Shown piece by piece: positions 27,863 to 36,566 of a DNA stretch of 64,000 nucleotides; the first letter of the stretch is position 1, and each line of letters starts with the position of its first letter. Source of the DNA: Alkalimarinus coralli (GTDB taxonomy: Bacteria > Pseudomonadota > Gammaproteobacteria > Pseudomonadales > Oleiphilaceae); the NCBI RefSeq assembly GCF_023650515.1, contig NZ_CP096016.1, forward strand, positions 2,854,001 to 2,918,000. Reading direction: 5' to 3'. The notes under the pieces were generated by a model. It saw only the letters and a list, made by a program, of their open reading frames with translations, did not search any database and had not been told where the DNA came from. The position numbers were made by a program, and so were the translations under genes.

Positions 27863-28921
27863 ATGACTCGACCAACCAAACTTATCATTGTTGCTACGAC
27901 AACCGTTATGCTGGGCGTTATTCCATGGTACTTATACAGCGGCGTGGAGCCACGTGCGAGTATCGATAACCCCTTGCCACTGAAAACAGCAGCCAAGCAG
28001 GCCTTAACCGCTGAGCCAGTCACTGAAACTGGCACGAGAAGTGAAGAACCTTCAAACCAAGCCATTGACTCCTTTAACGCGCAATTGGCACAAGAACTGG
28101 TCACAAAATATGGCGATAAAATAGACCACTTAGCCGTTCAGGCAAATCTGTTCAAAGTGCGCGATTTCGTGATCAACCGATACCCGGAAGATGGGCAATC
28201 ACGATTTAACGAAATCATCTATCTCGCCTTCCCCAATTACGCAGAGTCCATTATTCAAATCATCACACTTATGGATCAGTACACCCAGTGGTTAGCCCAA
28301 AACTACACCCAGTTAAATGATATGAGCCCACTCGAACGGGACGGTCATTTATGGAAAAAAAGAAGAGCGTTATTTGGAAACGATGCAGATATTATATGGT
28401 CAGATGAACGCCAGCTAATGGCTCAGAAACAACGAGCGGTTCAGGAAGAAATACATCGACTCGGCGCAGAAACCAGCCTGAGCAGCGACGAAAAGCTCTA
28501 CCAGTTACAAACAACGCTATCTGAAAACTACGGCGATGCCGCTCAGGGACTTGTGATTGATCCGGGGATGGTCGCCGCAGTATTTTTTAATTTTGACTCT
28601 GTTCAGCAAACGCTCCAAAACCTCTCGCCTCAAGCGCGGCAGGCAGAAATAAACAGAGCCCGAAAACAGTTGGGTTACAGTGAAGAGCAGATAGAACAAG
28701 CGCAAAAGAAAGATGAAGTCCGCAATCAACGCTGGGAAAACGGGTTAGCCTACATGGCAGAACGGCAGCAGCTGGTTGATACACTCGAAGGCACTGCTCT
28801 TGAAACAGCCCTTTCATCGCTCAGGGAAGCATACTTCAAACGAGAAGCCTATACGATCGAGCAAGAAGAGATATCGGGTTTCTATCGCTACGCGAGACCT
28901 AGAATTTATGGTCGAAATTAG
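27863..28921 (+). CDS. Lipase-chaperone (LifO)-like protein
   Basis: 352 residues with an N-terminal membrane anchor (about 5-24), a Pro/Thr/Glu-rich linker, and a long helical region from about 80. LWKKRRALFGNDADIIWSDE resembles the conserved R-x1-2-FG-x-A segment of lipase-specific foldases, and SLREAYFKREAYTIEQEE is the characteristic late helical pattern. Such proteins sit in the inner membrane and fold a secreted triacylglycerol lipase in the periplasm. No alpha/beta-hydrolase lipase is adjacent. The only neighbour is the SGNH lipoprotein 153 bases upstream. The assignment is from motifs and architecture. Confidence 0.6.
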   Translation: MTRPTKLIIVATTTVMLGVIPWYLYSGVEPRASIDNPLPLKTAAKQALTAEPVTETGTRSEEPSNQAIDSFNAQLAQELVTKYGDKIDHLAVQANLFKVRDFVINRYPEDGQSRFNEIIYLAFPNYAESIIQIITLMDQYTQWLAQNYTQLNDMSPLERDGHLWKKRRALFGNDADIIWSDERQLMAQKQRAVQEEIHRLGAETSLSSDEKLYQLQTTLSENYGDAAQGLVIDPGMVAAVFFNFDSVQQTLQNLSPQARQAEINRARKQLGYSEEQIEQAQKKDEVRNQRWENGLAYMAERQQLVDTLEGTALETALSSLREAYFKREAYTIEQEEISGFYRYARPRIYGRN

Positions 28922-29035
28922 ACTATTTACGCGATGTTTGGCTAAGGACTAATATTCTTAACATCAACTGCTATCCTTAGAGGTAAAGGAGCCATGAGAT
29001 AACGCTCATAGGCATAGATAGAATGGAGCTACCTC

Positions 29036-29827
29036 ATTAACACAATAAACGCAGATAAACGCTCACTGCTTGCTCAGCTGCTGCTAACACTACTGCTGTG
29101 CCCAGGCATGAGCATTGCGCAAACGGTTAACATCTCCGCTGGCGAGTATCGCCCATGGTTATCTAAAGACTTACCTGGGGGCGGCTTTATCGCGCAAGTG
29201 ATATCTGAAAGTTTTGAGCATTCCGGCTACCAGACAAAAATCAAATTTCTTCCCTGGAAACGAGGCTACGATCAAGCTAAGGCTGGCAACTATGCCGCCA
29301 GCGCCTACTGGTATCCGTCAAAAAAAAGAGAAGAACATTTTATATATAGTGATGCCATTAACAAAGAAACCACCCACTTTTTCTATAACAAAGATAAGCC
29401 TTTAAAGCAGTGGAATAAGCTGGCTGATCTAGGCGACTTTAAAATCGGTGCAACCGATGGCTATACCTACACCGATGAGTTTTGGAAGGCCGCTCAACTG
29501 GGCATCATTAATGTTGAGTTGGCGAATCGCGACGAACTCAATATGGCCAAACTTATCAGAGGGCGAATTGACCTGTTCCCGGTGGAAAAGCACTTGGGGT
29601 TTGCCCTCGCCACCACCCACTTTCAGCCTCACATGGCTTATCTGATTGATTTCCACCCAAAACCGCTACTAAAAACGACCGGGCACCTACTTTTTTCTAG
29701 AGCACACCCCGAAACAACCATACTGGTTAAAGCATTTAATCGTGGCCTTAAGGAATTAAAAGAAAGTGGCCGCTACGAGGAGCTGCTCAGAACGATGGTC
29801 ATGGAACGCTCGCAACGATTTAAATGA
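29036..29827 (+). CDS. Family 3 solute-binding protein, probable ATT start
   Basis: 263 residues from ATT 29036. The mature part (ISAGEYRPWLSKDLPGGGFIAQVI) has the type II periplasmic binding fold of amino-acid-like solute receptors (SBP_bac_3). The first ATG (29108) would give a protein with no signal peptide. Upstream in the same frame are a hydrophobic stretch, LLAQLLLTLLLCPGMSIAQ, which is a clean signal peptide, and GGAG seven bases before an ATT codon. No ATG, GTG or TTG lies in that frame back to a stop at 29015. So either ATT is used, or the start was damaged. It is 39 bases before the LolA-like gene and probably heads that operon. Confidence 0.65.
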   Translation: MNTINADKRSLLAQLLLTLLLCPGMSIAQTVNISAGEYRPWLSKDLPGGGFIAQVISESFEHSGYQTKIKFLPWKRGYDQAKAGNYAASAYWYPSKKREEHFIYSDAINKETTHFFYNKDKPLKQWNKLADLGDFKIGATDGYTYTDEFWKAAQLGIINVELANRDELNMAKLIRGRIDLFPVEKHLGFALATTHFQPHMAYLIDFHPKPLLKTTGHLLFSRAHPETTILVKAFNRGLKELKESGRYEELLRTMVMERSQRFK

Positions 29828-29866
29828 CCTCCCGGTAATGAGCATACAGAAGTAAATGAGTTCAAT

Positions 29867-30613
29867 ATGCTAAAACATGCACACTTATACTGCGCACTCA
29901 TCTTAATAACACTGCTATCAACGTGTGCTCAAGCCAACGATGAAGCCGTCAAACTGCTTAAAAAAATAGATGAGCTTTACCGTTCAGAGAGTTCAATATC
30001 GACCATAAAAATGCAGATCGTCACTCCAAACTGGGAGCGAACGCTTGAGATGAAAGGTTGGACAGTCGGCATGGACGATACCTTTATACGCATTTTATCT
30101 CCCAAAAAAGACCAGGGTGTATCAACACTTAAGAAAGGTCGTGAGATGTGGAACTACTTCCCTAAAATTAATAAGGTAATCAAAGTTCCACCATCTATGA
30201 TGATGGGGTCTTGGATGGGGTCTGATTTTACCAACGACGATTTGGTGCGCGAAGTCTCGCTCGTTAAAGAGTATCACGTTGATAAAGAAGACCAGGAAGA
30301 CAAATATCTGCTCAGGTTAGTTCCGAAGGAGAGCACCGTAACGGTTTGGGCCCGTATTGAAATACTGGTAGCAAAAGAAACCCTGCTACCTGTCGAGCAG
30401 CGCTATTTTAATGAAAAAGGAGATAACGTTCGCAGTATGTATTTCAGTGACATTAAGGAATTTTCCGGTAAACGGCTGCCATCAAAAATGAGTATGGTTC
30501 CGCATCACAAAAAAAACCATAAAACAGTCATTGAGTATGTTGAACTGGAGTTTGATACAGGTATCGATGATGATATTTTCACCCTCCGAAACCTGAAAAA
30601 GCGTTACCGATAA
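29867..30613 (+). CDS. LolA-like outer-membrane lipoprotein-sorting protein
   Basis: 248 residues with a signal peptide ending near CAQA (about 24). The mature protein has the half-barrel pattern of the LolA/LolB-like superfamily: TIKMQIVTPNWERTLEMKG, MWNYFPKINKVIKVPPSMMM and VEQRYFNEKGDNVRSMYFSD. The Met-rich hydrophobic segment SMMMGSWMGS is typical of the non-canonical LolA-like proteins paired with FtsX permeases. It probably carries a lipid or hydrophobic ligand across the periplasm. Its stop overlaps the next permease start as TAATG, so the genes are coupled. Confidence 0.78.
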   Translation: MLKHAHLYCALILITLLSTCAQANDEAVKLLKKIDELYRSESSISTIKMQIVTPNWERTLEMKGWTVGMDDTFIRILSPKKDQGVSTLKKGREMWNYFPKINKVIKVPPSMMMGSWMGSDFTNDDLVREVSLVKEYHVDKEDQEDKYLLRLVPKESTVTVWARIEILVAKETLLPVEQRYFNEKGDNVRSMYFSDIKEFSGKRLPSKMSMVPHHKKNHKTVIEYVELEFDTGIDDDIFTLRNLKKRYR

Positions 30614-31857
30614 TGCTAACGGCCAAGCTTGCATTGCGTAACATTCTGCGGAATCGCCGCAGGAGTATTCTGACCATACTCAGCATGGGCGGTGGGTATC
30701 TTTTACTCTCGTTTATGTTGGCCATGACCGAAGGCAGCTACAACCATATTATTGACGTGTTCACCCGTGATCACACAGGCCATATTCAGATTCATCAAGG
30801 CAACTATCTTGAGCGCCCGTCGCTCTACAAAACAATCGACCATGCTGCCCCACTCATCACTCAACTCAAAAAAGACAATCAAGTGACTGGCATTACCCCC
30901 CGAATTTATGGCCCATCCCTCGCTTATGGAAAAGATAAAACATTTCCGGCCAATGTTATTGGCATAGACCCAATAGCAGAGGCCAGCACCACCTACTTAA
31001 AGAACAAGGTACAGCAAGGGCATTACCTGTCAAACGGCATGACCAGCCATGGTTATTACCCCGCCATGGTAGGTCAGGCACTGGCTAAAAACCTGCATTT
31101 AACCATCGGGGATGAACTCGTCCTTATCTCTCAGGGGATCGACGGTTCCATCGCTAATGATATTTATGAAATCACCGGCATCGTTGGAACCCAAGACTCT
31201 TACGAGCGAATGAACGTCTATTTAAGCCTCAGTGCCATGCAGCAATTTTTAAGTATGGGCGATCAAGTGCATGAGCTGGCGATCAGTTTAACTCATCAAA
31301 CCTATGCCGCACCGTTTGCCAACCAGCTCCAGCAGTGGTTTAAGCTACAAGAACATGAACCTTACCGCGCCCTTACAGCCGCCCCTTGGCAAGTCGTTGA
31401 GTCTACATTTTTCAATAGCATGCAGGCCGACAAAAAAGGCAACTACATTTCAATGGGCATTCTGATTTTTATCGTCTCTATTGGTGTGTTAAACACCGTT
31501 CTCATGGGCATTCTGGAGCGAACCCGTGAATTTGGCGTGTTAAAAGCCATAGGCACCAGACCGGCAGCGGTATTCAGGCTTATCATGCTTGAGTCACTCA
31601 TACTGGCGGCTGCCAGCTGCATATTCGGATTAATCTTCGCCTTACCGGCAAACTACTGGCTAACCGTTGTCGGTATCACCCTGCCTGAACCTATCGATAT
31701 GGGCGGAATTCTGTTTGAAACCATGTTGGGCGAGATCACCATGTTCAGTATGGGCGTGCCCGCTTTGGTCGTGATAGGGAGCACTCTACTCGTAAGCTTA
31801 GTTCCGGGAATCAGAGCATCACGCATATCGCCACTCAAAGCGCTACAGGCGGCTTAA
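30613..31857 (+). CDS. FtsX/MacB-type ABC permease (first subunit)
   Basis: 414 residues, with one helix at about 18-40, a large periplasmic domain, and three helices at about 275-300, 320-350 and 375-400. AKLALRNILRNRRRSILTIL is the usual FtsX-family cytoplasmic start, and ERTREFGVLKAIGTRP is the coupling segment that contacts the ATPase. This is the permease type of LolCDE and MacB systems, which act on substrates in or at the inner membrane rather than moving them across it. A paralogous permease follows two bases later. Confidence 0.85.
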   Translation: MLTAKLALRNILRNRRRSILTILSMGGGYLLLSFMLAMTEGSYNHIIDVFTRDHTGHIQIHQGNYLERPSLYKTIDHAAPLITQLKKDNQVTGITPRIYGPSLAYGKDKTFPANVIGIDPIAEASTTYLKNKVQQGHYLSNGMTSHGYYPAMVGQALAKNLHLTIGDELVLISQGIDGSIANDIYEITGIVGTQDSYERMNVYLSLSAMQQFLSMGDQVHELAISLTHQTYAAPFANQLQQWFKLQEHEPYRALTAAPWQVVESTFFNSMQADKKGNYISMGILIFIVSIGVLNTVLMGILERTREFGVLKAIGTRPAAVFRLIMLESLILAAASCIFGLIFALPANYWLTVVGITLPEPIDMGGILFETMLGEITMFSMGVPALVVIGSTLLVSLVPGIRASRISPLKALQAA

Positions 31858-31858
31858 T

Positions 31859-33106
31859 ATGAACTTGGTTGCCCGCTTAGCCAAACGAAATATATTTAGA
31901 AACACTCGCCGTACCCTACTGACCGTGCTCCTTATTGCCTGCGGGTTGGCTGCACTGTTATTTACTGATGCCTTTATCAGGGGGATGGCCGCATCAATGA
32001 TTAAAATCAGTACTGAGACATTTTTGGGCGATGCGCAAATCCACCAACGCGAGTTCCGCGAAGCCAATGATATCGATGTCTATATTCAGAATATCCCCTC
32101 CCTTTATCTGCAGCTGGACAATATGCCTCCCATCAAGGCCTACGCCCCTCGTACCATAACAGGCGGCATGATTTCATCATCTGAAAACGTTTCAGCAGCG
32201 GTTATTTACGGCATTGATGCAGCAAAAGAAGCTCAGGTCAGCAAACTCAAACAGGCAATAATCAAGGGTCAGTACCTAAGCGGCACCAGCGATGACCACA
32301 AAAACAGTAGTACCAGTCACGAAATATTAATTGGCGACGATCTAGCAGACCTGTTGGAAGTCGATCTTGGTGACCGAATCGTCGTGACGCTTTCGCAAGC
32401 CCATGGCGGTGAGCTATCTCAGGAGCTATTCAGATTATCCGGCATATTCCACTTCAATGACCGCCATATGGACAAGGGCATGGCGTTTATAAATCTGGCG
32501 CAGGGGCAGTCAATGTTAGCGATTAACGGCATTCATGAAGTAGCGATTCGCCTACAGGATGTGTCACTGGCCGATGATGAAAGCCTGGCACTATGGGAGA
32601 CTCTTAATAACAAAGACTTAGAAACGCTCAGTTGGCGGGAGCTAGTGCCTCAGTTGAGCAGCATGTTAGACATGAGCAGCTACAGTACACTCATTGTGTC
32701 TATCATCATGTTCATCCTGGTTGCCCTCGGGCTGATCAACTCAATGTTTATGTCTATTTACGAGCGCCATAACGAGTTCGGCATCTTATTAGCGATAGGC
32801 ACCCGACCACAACAGCTTTTCTGGCAGATACTATTGGAAGGCCTGCTGATCGGCTTACTCAGCCTGATAGTCGGTTTGATTTCAGGGGCATTACTAAGCT
32901 ACTGGAAATCGGTCAGCGGCATCGACTATTCAGGAACCGAAATGTCAGGCATATCGCTGAATGAGCCCATCTACCTCATCATCAATTATCTGGCATTTGC
33001 TAAAATTTCACTGTCTATTTTGGCCATCACTGTATTGTCATGTATTTACCCGGCACTCCACGCGGCGCGGTTACAACCATCATTTGCTATGCGAAAAGCA
33101 CTTTAA
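31859..33106 (+). CDS. FtsX/MacB-type ABC permease (second subunit)
   Basis: 415 residues with the same layout as the gene before it. ARLAKRNIFRNTRRTLLTVL opens the protein and ERHNEFGILLAIGTRPQQLF is the coupling segment. The two permeases differ greatly in their periplasmic domains, so they probably form a heterodimer like LolC/LolE. It starts two bases after the preceding stop and ends nine bases before the ATPase gene. Confidence 0.85.
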   Translation: MNLVARLAKRNIFRNTRRTLLTVLLIACGLAALLFTDAFIRGMAASMIKISTETFLGDAQIHQREFREANDIDVYIQNIPSLYLQLDNMPPIKAYAPRTITGGMISSSENVSAAVIYGIDAAKEAQVSKLKQAIIKGQYLSGTSDDHKNSSTSHEILIGDDLADLLEVDLGDRIVVTLSQAHGGELSQELFRLSGIFHFNDRHMDKGMAFINLAQGQSMLAINGIHEVAIRLQDVSLADDESLALWETLNNKDLETLSWRELVPQLSSMLDMSSYSTLIVSIIMFILVALGLINSMFMSIYERHNEFGILLAIGTRPQQLFWQILLEGLLIGLLSLIVGLISGALLSYWKSVSGIDYSGTEMSGISLNEPIYLIINYLAFAKISLSILAITVLSCIYPALHAARLQPSFAMRKAL

Positions 33107-33115
33107 GGAACCTAA

Positions 33116-33826
33116 ATGAGCGCTTCTGCTACCAACACTCAAACGGTTATTGAAACCAGAAATTTGTGTCGCCACTTTGGAAAAGGTGAAACACTGGTCA
33201 AAGCGCTCGACGACGTAAACATAACCATTGAACCCGGCGAATTCACGGCGATAATAGGCCCATCCGGCTCTGGAAAATCCACTCTCCTGCAGTTGATTGG
33301 GGGGCTGGATAAACCCTCTTCCGGTGAAGTGATCCTTGACAATAAAGATATTAGCCACATGTCGGGCACTGAGTTATCCGACTTCAGACGAGACCATATC
33401 GGCTTTATTTTTCAGGCCTACAACCTCATCCCGGTGTTGTCTGCGGAAGAAAATATTGAATATATTATGCTCCTTCAAGGATTACCCGCCGCAACGCGTA
33501 AACGTCGCGTCAGCGCCATATTAAAAGCCGTCGGCCTGGAAGGAAAAGGCAATCGCAGGCCTGCACAGCTCTCGGGAGGTCAACAGCAACGCGTCGCAGT
33601 TGCCCGGGCAATGGTCTCCCAACCCAGCCTTATTCTGGCAGACGAACCTACCGCTAATCTTGACTCTCATACCGGCGCTTCGCTTCTGGATATGATGAAA
33701 ACGCTGAATGAAACAGAGAAGATGACGTTTCTGTTCTCTACTCACGACCCCAAAATAATGGAGCGAGCCCGCCGTATTATCAGACTTGAAGATGGTTGTA
33801 TTGTTGATGATGAACGACGCGATTAA
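33116..33826 (+). CDS. LolD/MacB-like ABC ATPase
   Basis: 236 residues. Walker A is GPSGSGKST at about 50-58, the Q-loop is FIFQAYNLIPVLSAEEN, the signature is LSGGQQQRVAVARA, Walker B is LILADEPT and the switch His is in FSTHDPKI. It is of the short LolD/FtsE class. Powers the two permeases just upstream. Its stop overlaps the start of the next gene at one base. Confidence 0.93.
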   Translation: MSASATNTQTVIETRNLCRHFGKGETLVKALDDVNITIEPGEFTAIIGPSGSGKSTLLQLIGGLDKPSSGEVILDNKDISHMSGTELSDFRRDHIGFIFQAYNLIPVLSAEENIEYIMLLQGLPAATRKRRVSAILKAVGLEGKGNRRPAQLSGGQQQRVAVARAMVSQPSLILADEPTANLDSHTGASLLDMMKTLNETEKMTFLFSTHDPKIMERARRIIRLEDGCIVDDERRD

Positions 33827-35103
33827 TGGCGGTGAAGATGAGCTTACAACACGCATCTCATTTATCAGACCACAGACAACACAAAGGCCTGGCACTTGCG
33901 GCAATCTTCTTATTGGTGAATTCAACTGCACTCAATGCCACCGATTTTTTCTACAGCGGATATCTGAAATCCTACGCGTTATGGCAAGATACCATAGACA
34001 TAGAACAGGCACCCAGCAACCTAAGCAGTCAATTCCAGTCACAAAATGCGATGCGATTGATGGGCAGTGCGTACACAGAAACCAGTGGCAATGTAGAAGT
34101 ACACTATGAACTACAACCCGTCTATTACTCTGAACCTCAGATAACGAACTCCAGTGGCATCAGCTCCACGTTATCTCTGGGCTCAAACCGGTATCGATAT
34201 AAAGATCTAGATGTAAAACTTAAAGACGACAGTGACTATATTATCGTCTGGCAAAACCTAGATAGGTTTAACTACCAATACGGTAATGAATATGGCGATA
34301 CAACCATTGGGCGTCAGGTCATTTCGTTCGGCTCTGCCCGCTTTATCAACCCGACGGATATATTTATCCCGTTCACTATTTCAACACTTAACCAGGAGTA
34401 CCGTGTCGGTATCGATGCCATTCGTTATCAAGCAGACTTGGGGGATTTTGCCTTGCTAGACACCGGCCTGATCATTGGGGAGAATGCGGAAAGTGAAAAT
34501 AGCGCGCTATTCTTACGTGGAAAGAATTCAGTCGAGGGTAACGACATCGAAGGCATGTTTATTAAGCTCGACAATGCCTGGCTGATTGGCGGAGGGGTAG
34601 AACGCGCACTGGGTGACTATGGCTTTTGGTTTGAAACGGCCTATATGCATCTGGGTAACAACTCAGCGGATAGCTATTGGCGATCATCAATCGGTACAGA
34701 CTATGCGGTTGATGATAATGTCATCGTCATGCTTGAGTACCACTACAACGGTGCCGGCAGCAATGACCCGTCCAATTACGTTGAATTGCTCTCAGCAGAG
34801 CCTTATCAAAAAGCAGGTATATTCCTTCTCGGCCAGCACTATCTGATACCTGCTATTTCATGGATCGCCACACCACTCGTGTCTGTTAACGCCAACGGCT
34901 TTTTCAACTTAAGTGATCAATCCGTTTTTATTAACCTGAGCAGCGAAGTGAGCTGGAGCGACAATCTATACTCTGACTTCGGCACATATATTAGCTATGG
35001 GGACAATCTGGAATACGATGCATTAACCCAACGCCCCCAATTTGGCTCTGAGTTTGGGGCCTACCCACTTAGCCTCTATGCCAGCCTTCGGTATTATTTT
35101 TGA
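33826..35103 (+). CDS. Outer-membrane beta-barrel protein of the ABC operon
   Basis: 425 residues. A signal peptide (hydrophobic KGLALAAIFLLVNSTALNA at about 20-38) is followed by TDFFYSGYLKSY and many alternating aromatic strands such as FWFETAYMHLG and VMLEYHYNGAG. It ends YASLRYYF with the terminal Phe of barrel proteins. Its start overlaps the ATPase stop, so it is made with the ABC system. With the LolA-like protein it would complete an inner-membrane, periplasm and outer-membrane path. I do not recognise the barrel family. No ligand is suggested. Confidence 0.75.
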   Translation: MAVKMSLQHASHLSDHRQHKGLALAAIFLLVNSTALNATDFFYSGYLKSYALWQDTIDIEQAPSNLSSQFQSQNAMRLMGSAYTETSGNVEVHYELQPVYYSEPQITNSSGISSTLSLGSNRYRYKDLDVKLKDDSDYIIVWQNLDRFNYQYGNEYGDTTIGRQVISFGSARFINPTDIFIPFTISTLNQEYRVGIDAIRYQADLGDFALLDTGLIIGENAESENSALFLRGKNSVEGNDIEGMFIKLDNAWLIGGGVERALGDYGFWFETAYMHLGNNSADSYWRSSIGTDYAVDDNVIVMLEYHYNGAGSNDPSNYVELLSAEPYQKAGIFLLGQHYLIPAISWIATPLVSVNANGFFNLSDQSVFINLSSEVSWSDNLYSDFGTYISYGDNLEYDALTQRPQFGSEFGAYPLSLYASLRYYF

Positions 35104-35279
35104 GGGCCTACGGTAAACACTAAACCATGTCGCGTAACATAACCGGAACAGAGTTGCCTTTCTAAAACCTCCGACCAAAATAAAAACCCATAACTCGTTG
35201 ATAATACAAGCTATTAGTACTATGGCGTGCAACTTGCTCAGTTCTAGTACTACTTATATTTAGACTAAACAGTGACCTC

Positions 35280-35921
35280 ATGTCTATGCAAATAAACAAC
35301 CCAACCCTACTTACGCCCACGACAAATAACGACAGCACTAAAGTTCAATCCACCGCTAATGTTGAGAATAAGGGCTCAACGGATGAAAAGGCGGCAAATA
35401 AAGAGAGCGATATAAAGCTTTCAAGCCGAGCTCATAAGATTCAGATGCTTAACGAAGAGTTTTTCCCAGGCGGCCCGGCAAGTGTGGCGATAACACCAGG
35501 CTTTATCCAACGCCTTCATGAGTATGGTTTTATCTCTGACACAGAGTTAGAAAAGTTAGATGTCGCAAAGTCAGAAGAGCAGAAACCTTCCGGCACGTTA
35601 GGCGAACTATCGAAAAAAATTGACAGCCTGAGTGATCGTTTAACAAGCGAATCCCCCGATGACAGTCTGATAGGTATCCTGACCCGAGCAGACGCAATCA
35701 TTAATAACCTGGATGGTTCAAAACCGTCGCCTTTAACAGGCGACATAAAAACGGTGAGTGCTGAATTGAATGCCTATATGGGGAGTAGCGATGCAGACAA
35801 GTTAGCAGACGCAGAGAAAAAAATGATGGATGAGTTAAGCCTGACACTAAAAATCGCAGACAAGCTAAACCCGAATAATGCATCCTCTCAAAAGCTAAAC
35901 AGCTACTTGTCGTTTATGTAG
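35280..35921 (+). CDS. Soluble protein of unknown function
   Basis: 213 residues with no signal or membrane segment. The first 45 residues are polar and low in complexity (Asn, Thr, Ser, Lys), followed by SSRAHKIQMLNEEFFPGGPA and TPGFIQRLHEYGFISDTELE, which look like a helical domain conserved enough to be real. The C-terminal part is helical with many Asp/Ser/Leu. No clear ribosome site precedes the ATG. A terminator follows directly. I do not recognise the family. The flexible start and small helical body would suit an adaptor or regulatory protein, but that is inference. Confidence 0.5.
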   Translation: MSMQINNPTLLTPTTNNDSTKVQSTANVENKGSTDEKAANKESDIKLSSRAHKIQMLNEEFFPGGPASVAITPGFIQRLHEYGFISDTELEKLDVAKSEEQKPSGTLGELSKKIDSLSDRLTSESPDDSLIGILTRADAIINNLDGSKPSPLTGDIKTVSAELNAYMGSSDADKLADAEKKMMDELSLTLKIADKLNPNNASSQKLNSYLSFM

Positions 35922-35934
35922 TTTTATCTTTCAT

Positions 35935-35965
35935 CACCAGAGGAAGCTAATTTCCTCTGGTGTTT
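35935..35965 (+). terminator. Strong hairpin terminator
   Basis: CACCAGAGGAA and TTCCTCTGGTG pair perfectly over 11 bases, with a TTTATTC tail. It lies 14 bases after the stop of the unknown soluble protein. Confidence 0.75.
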
Positions 35966-36160
35966 ATTCGTTTGTCGTTATCACTTAAAACACTGCGACT
36001 ATGGCTCGGACGGATGCTCATTCCACGTTACTGCCATAATTGCAATCTTTAGCAAGCCCCCATCCTATAGAACATCATTTATTCCAATAAACTACTTCTC
36101 AAGTAAGCACTCTCCCGCTACGAGCTTAATATTACTCATCTGCTTATTAACGTTCATTTT

Positions 36161-36235
36161 ATCGGGCGCGGGGCACCCTCATACTTCTTTGTAGCCACAC
36201 ATTTCCAAGGTCTTTGTAGGTGCCCCGCGCCCGAT
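36161..36235. repeat. 17-bp perfect GC-rich inverted repeat
   Basis: ATCGGGCGCGGGGCACC at 36161-36177 is exactly complementary to GGTGCCCCGCGCCCGAT at 36219-36235, with a 41-base spacer that is itself not GC-rich. The arms stand out sharply from the AT-rich surroundings. No T run follows and no target duplication was found. It could be a dispersed repeat or a very stable RNA hairpin. Confidence 0.7.
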
Positions 36236-36238
36236 TCT

Positions 36239-36293
36239 ATCTTCCGCGACAATCTTCGCGCCGATAAACAAGACACCCATATTAACAGTTGTT
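36239..36293 (+). repeat. 55-bp patch built from two pieces of the thioesterase locus
   Basis: Bases 36239-36264 match 39701-39726 (inside the thioesterase gene) at 24 of 26 positions. Bases 36260-36293 match 40056-40089 (upstream of that gene) at all 34 positions. The two matches overlap at GCCGA, which occurs at both source junctions. So this patch looks like a copy in which about 330 bases were lost by recombination at a five-base microhomology. Confidence 0.7.
36284..36293. promoter_or_regulatory. Candidate upstream activator box 1
   Basis: AACAGTTGTT differs by one base from the perfect palindrome at 36407. It lies about 290 bases upstream of the predicted sigma-54 start. It falls in the patch shared with 40056-40089, which tempers the claim. 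Confidence 0.25.
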
Positions 36294-36406
36294 GATTTTT
36301 ATAGCTTGAGTGTCTGTTAGTGGTTCTTTGTTTTAGTCTAACCGTTTATTAAAACGATTCCGTATTTCACGGTATTAGGCGGAACCAGAAAAGTTTTACC
36401 TCGCCT

Positions 36407-36416
36407 AACAGCTGTT
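36407..36416. promoter_or_regulatory. Candidate upstream activator box 2
   Basis: AACAGCTGTT is a perfect 10-base palindrome about 165 bases upstream of the predicted sigma-54 start, a usual distance for an enhancer-binding protein. It is 123 bases from box 1. The following bases (CATTT) recur next to a partial copy at 36530-36542. Confidence 0.3.
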
Positions 36417-36549
36417 CATTTTTAGTTGTTTAATACGCAACATTTTTCGCAGAGTCAATGCGACATAAAATAACTAAAAACCAATCACTATAATTTTAAA
36501 CGCTTAACTATCAACACGTTAAAACGAATTAACTGTTCATTTGAAACGG

Positions 36550-36566
36550 TTGGCACGCCCTCTGCA
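36550..36566 (+). promoter_or_regulatory. Sigma-54 (RpoN) promoter
   Basis: TTGGCACGCCCTCTGCA matches the -24/-12 consensus TTGGCACG-N4-TTGCA except for one base (C for T before TGCA). The GG and GC dinucleotides have the required 12-base spacing. The start would be near 36577, giving an 80-base leader before the peptide gene at 36656. RpoN promoters need an activating ATPase bound upstream, and palindromic boxes are present at suitable distances. Confidence 0.72.

Noticed and set aside
27742-28104. 120-codon minus-strand frame opposite the lipase-chaperone-like gene
   Set aside because: It overlaps a gene with clear family motifs, and has no ribosome site or recognisable protein pattern.
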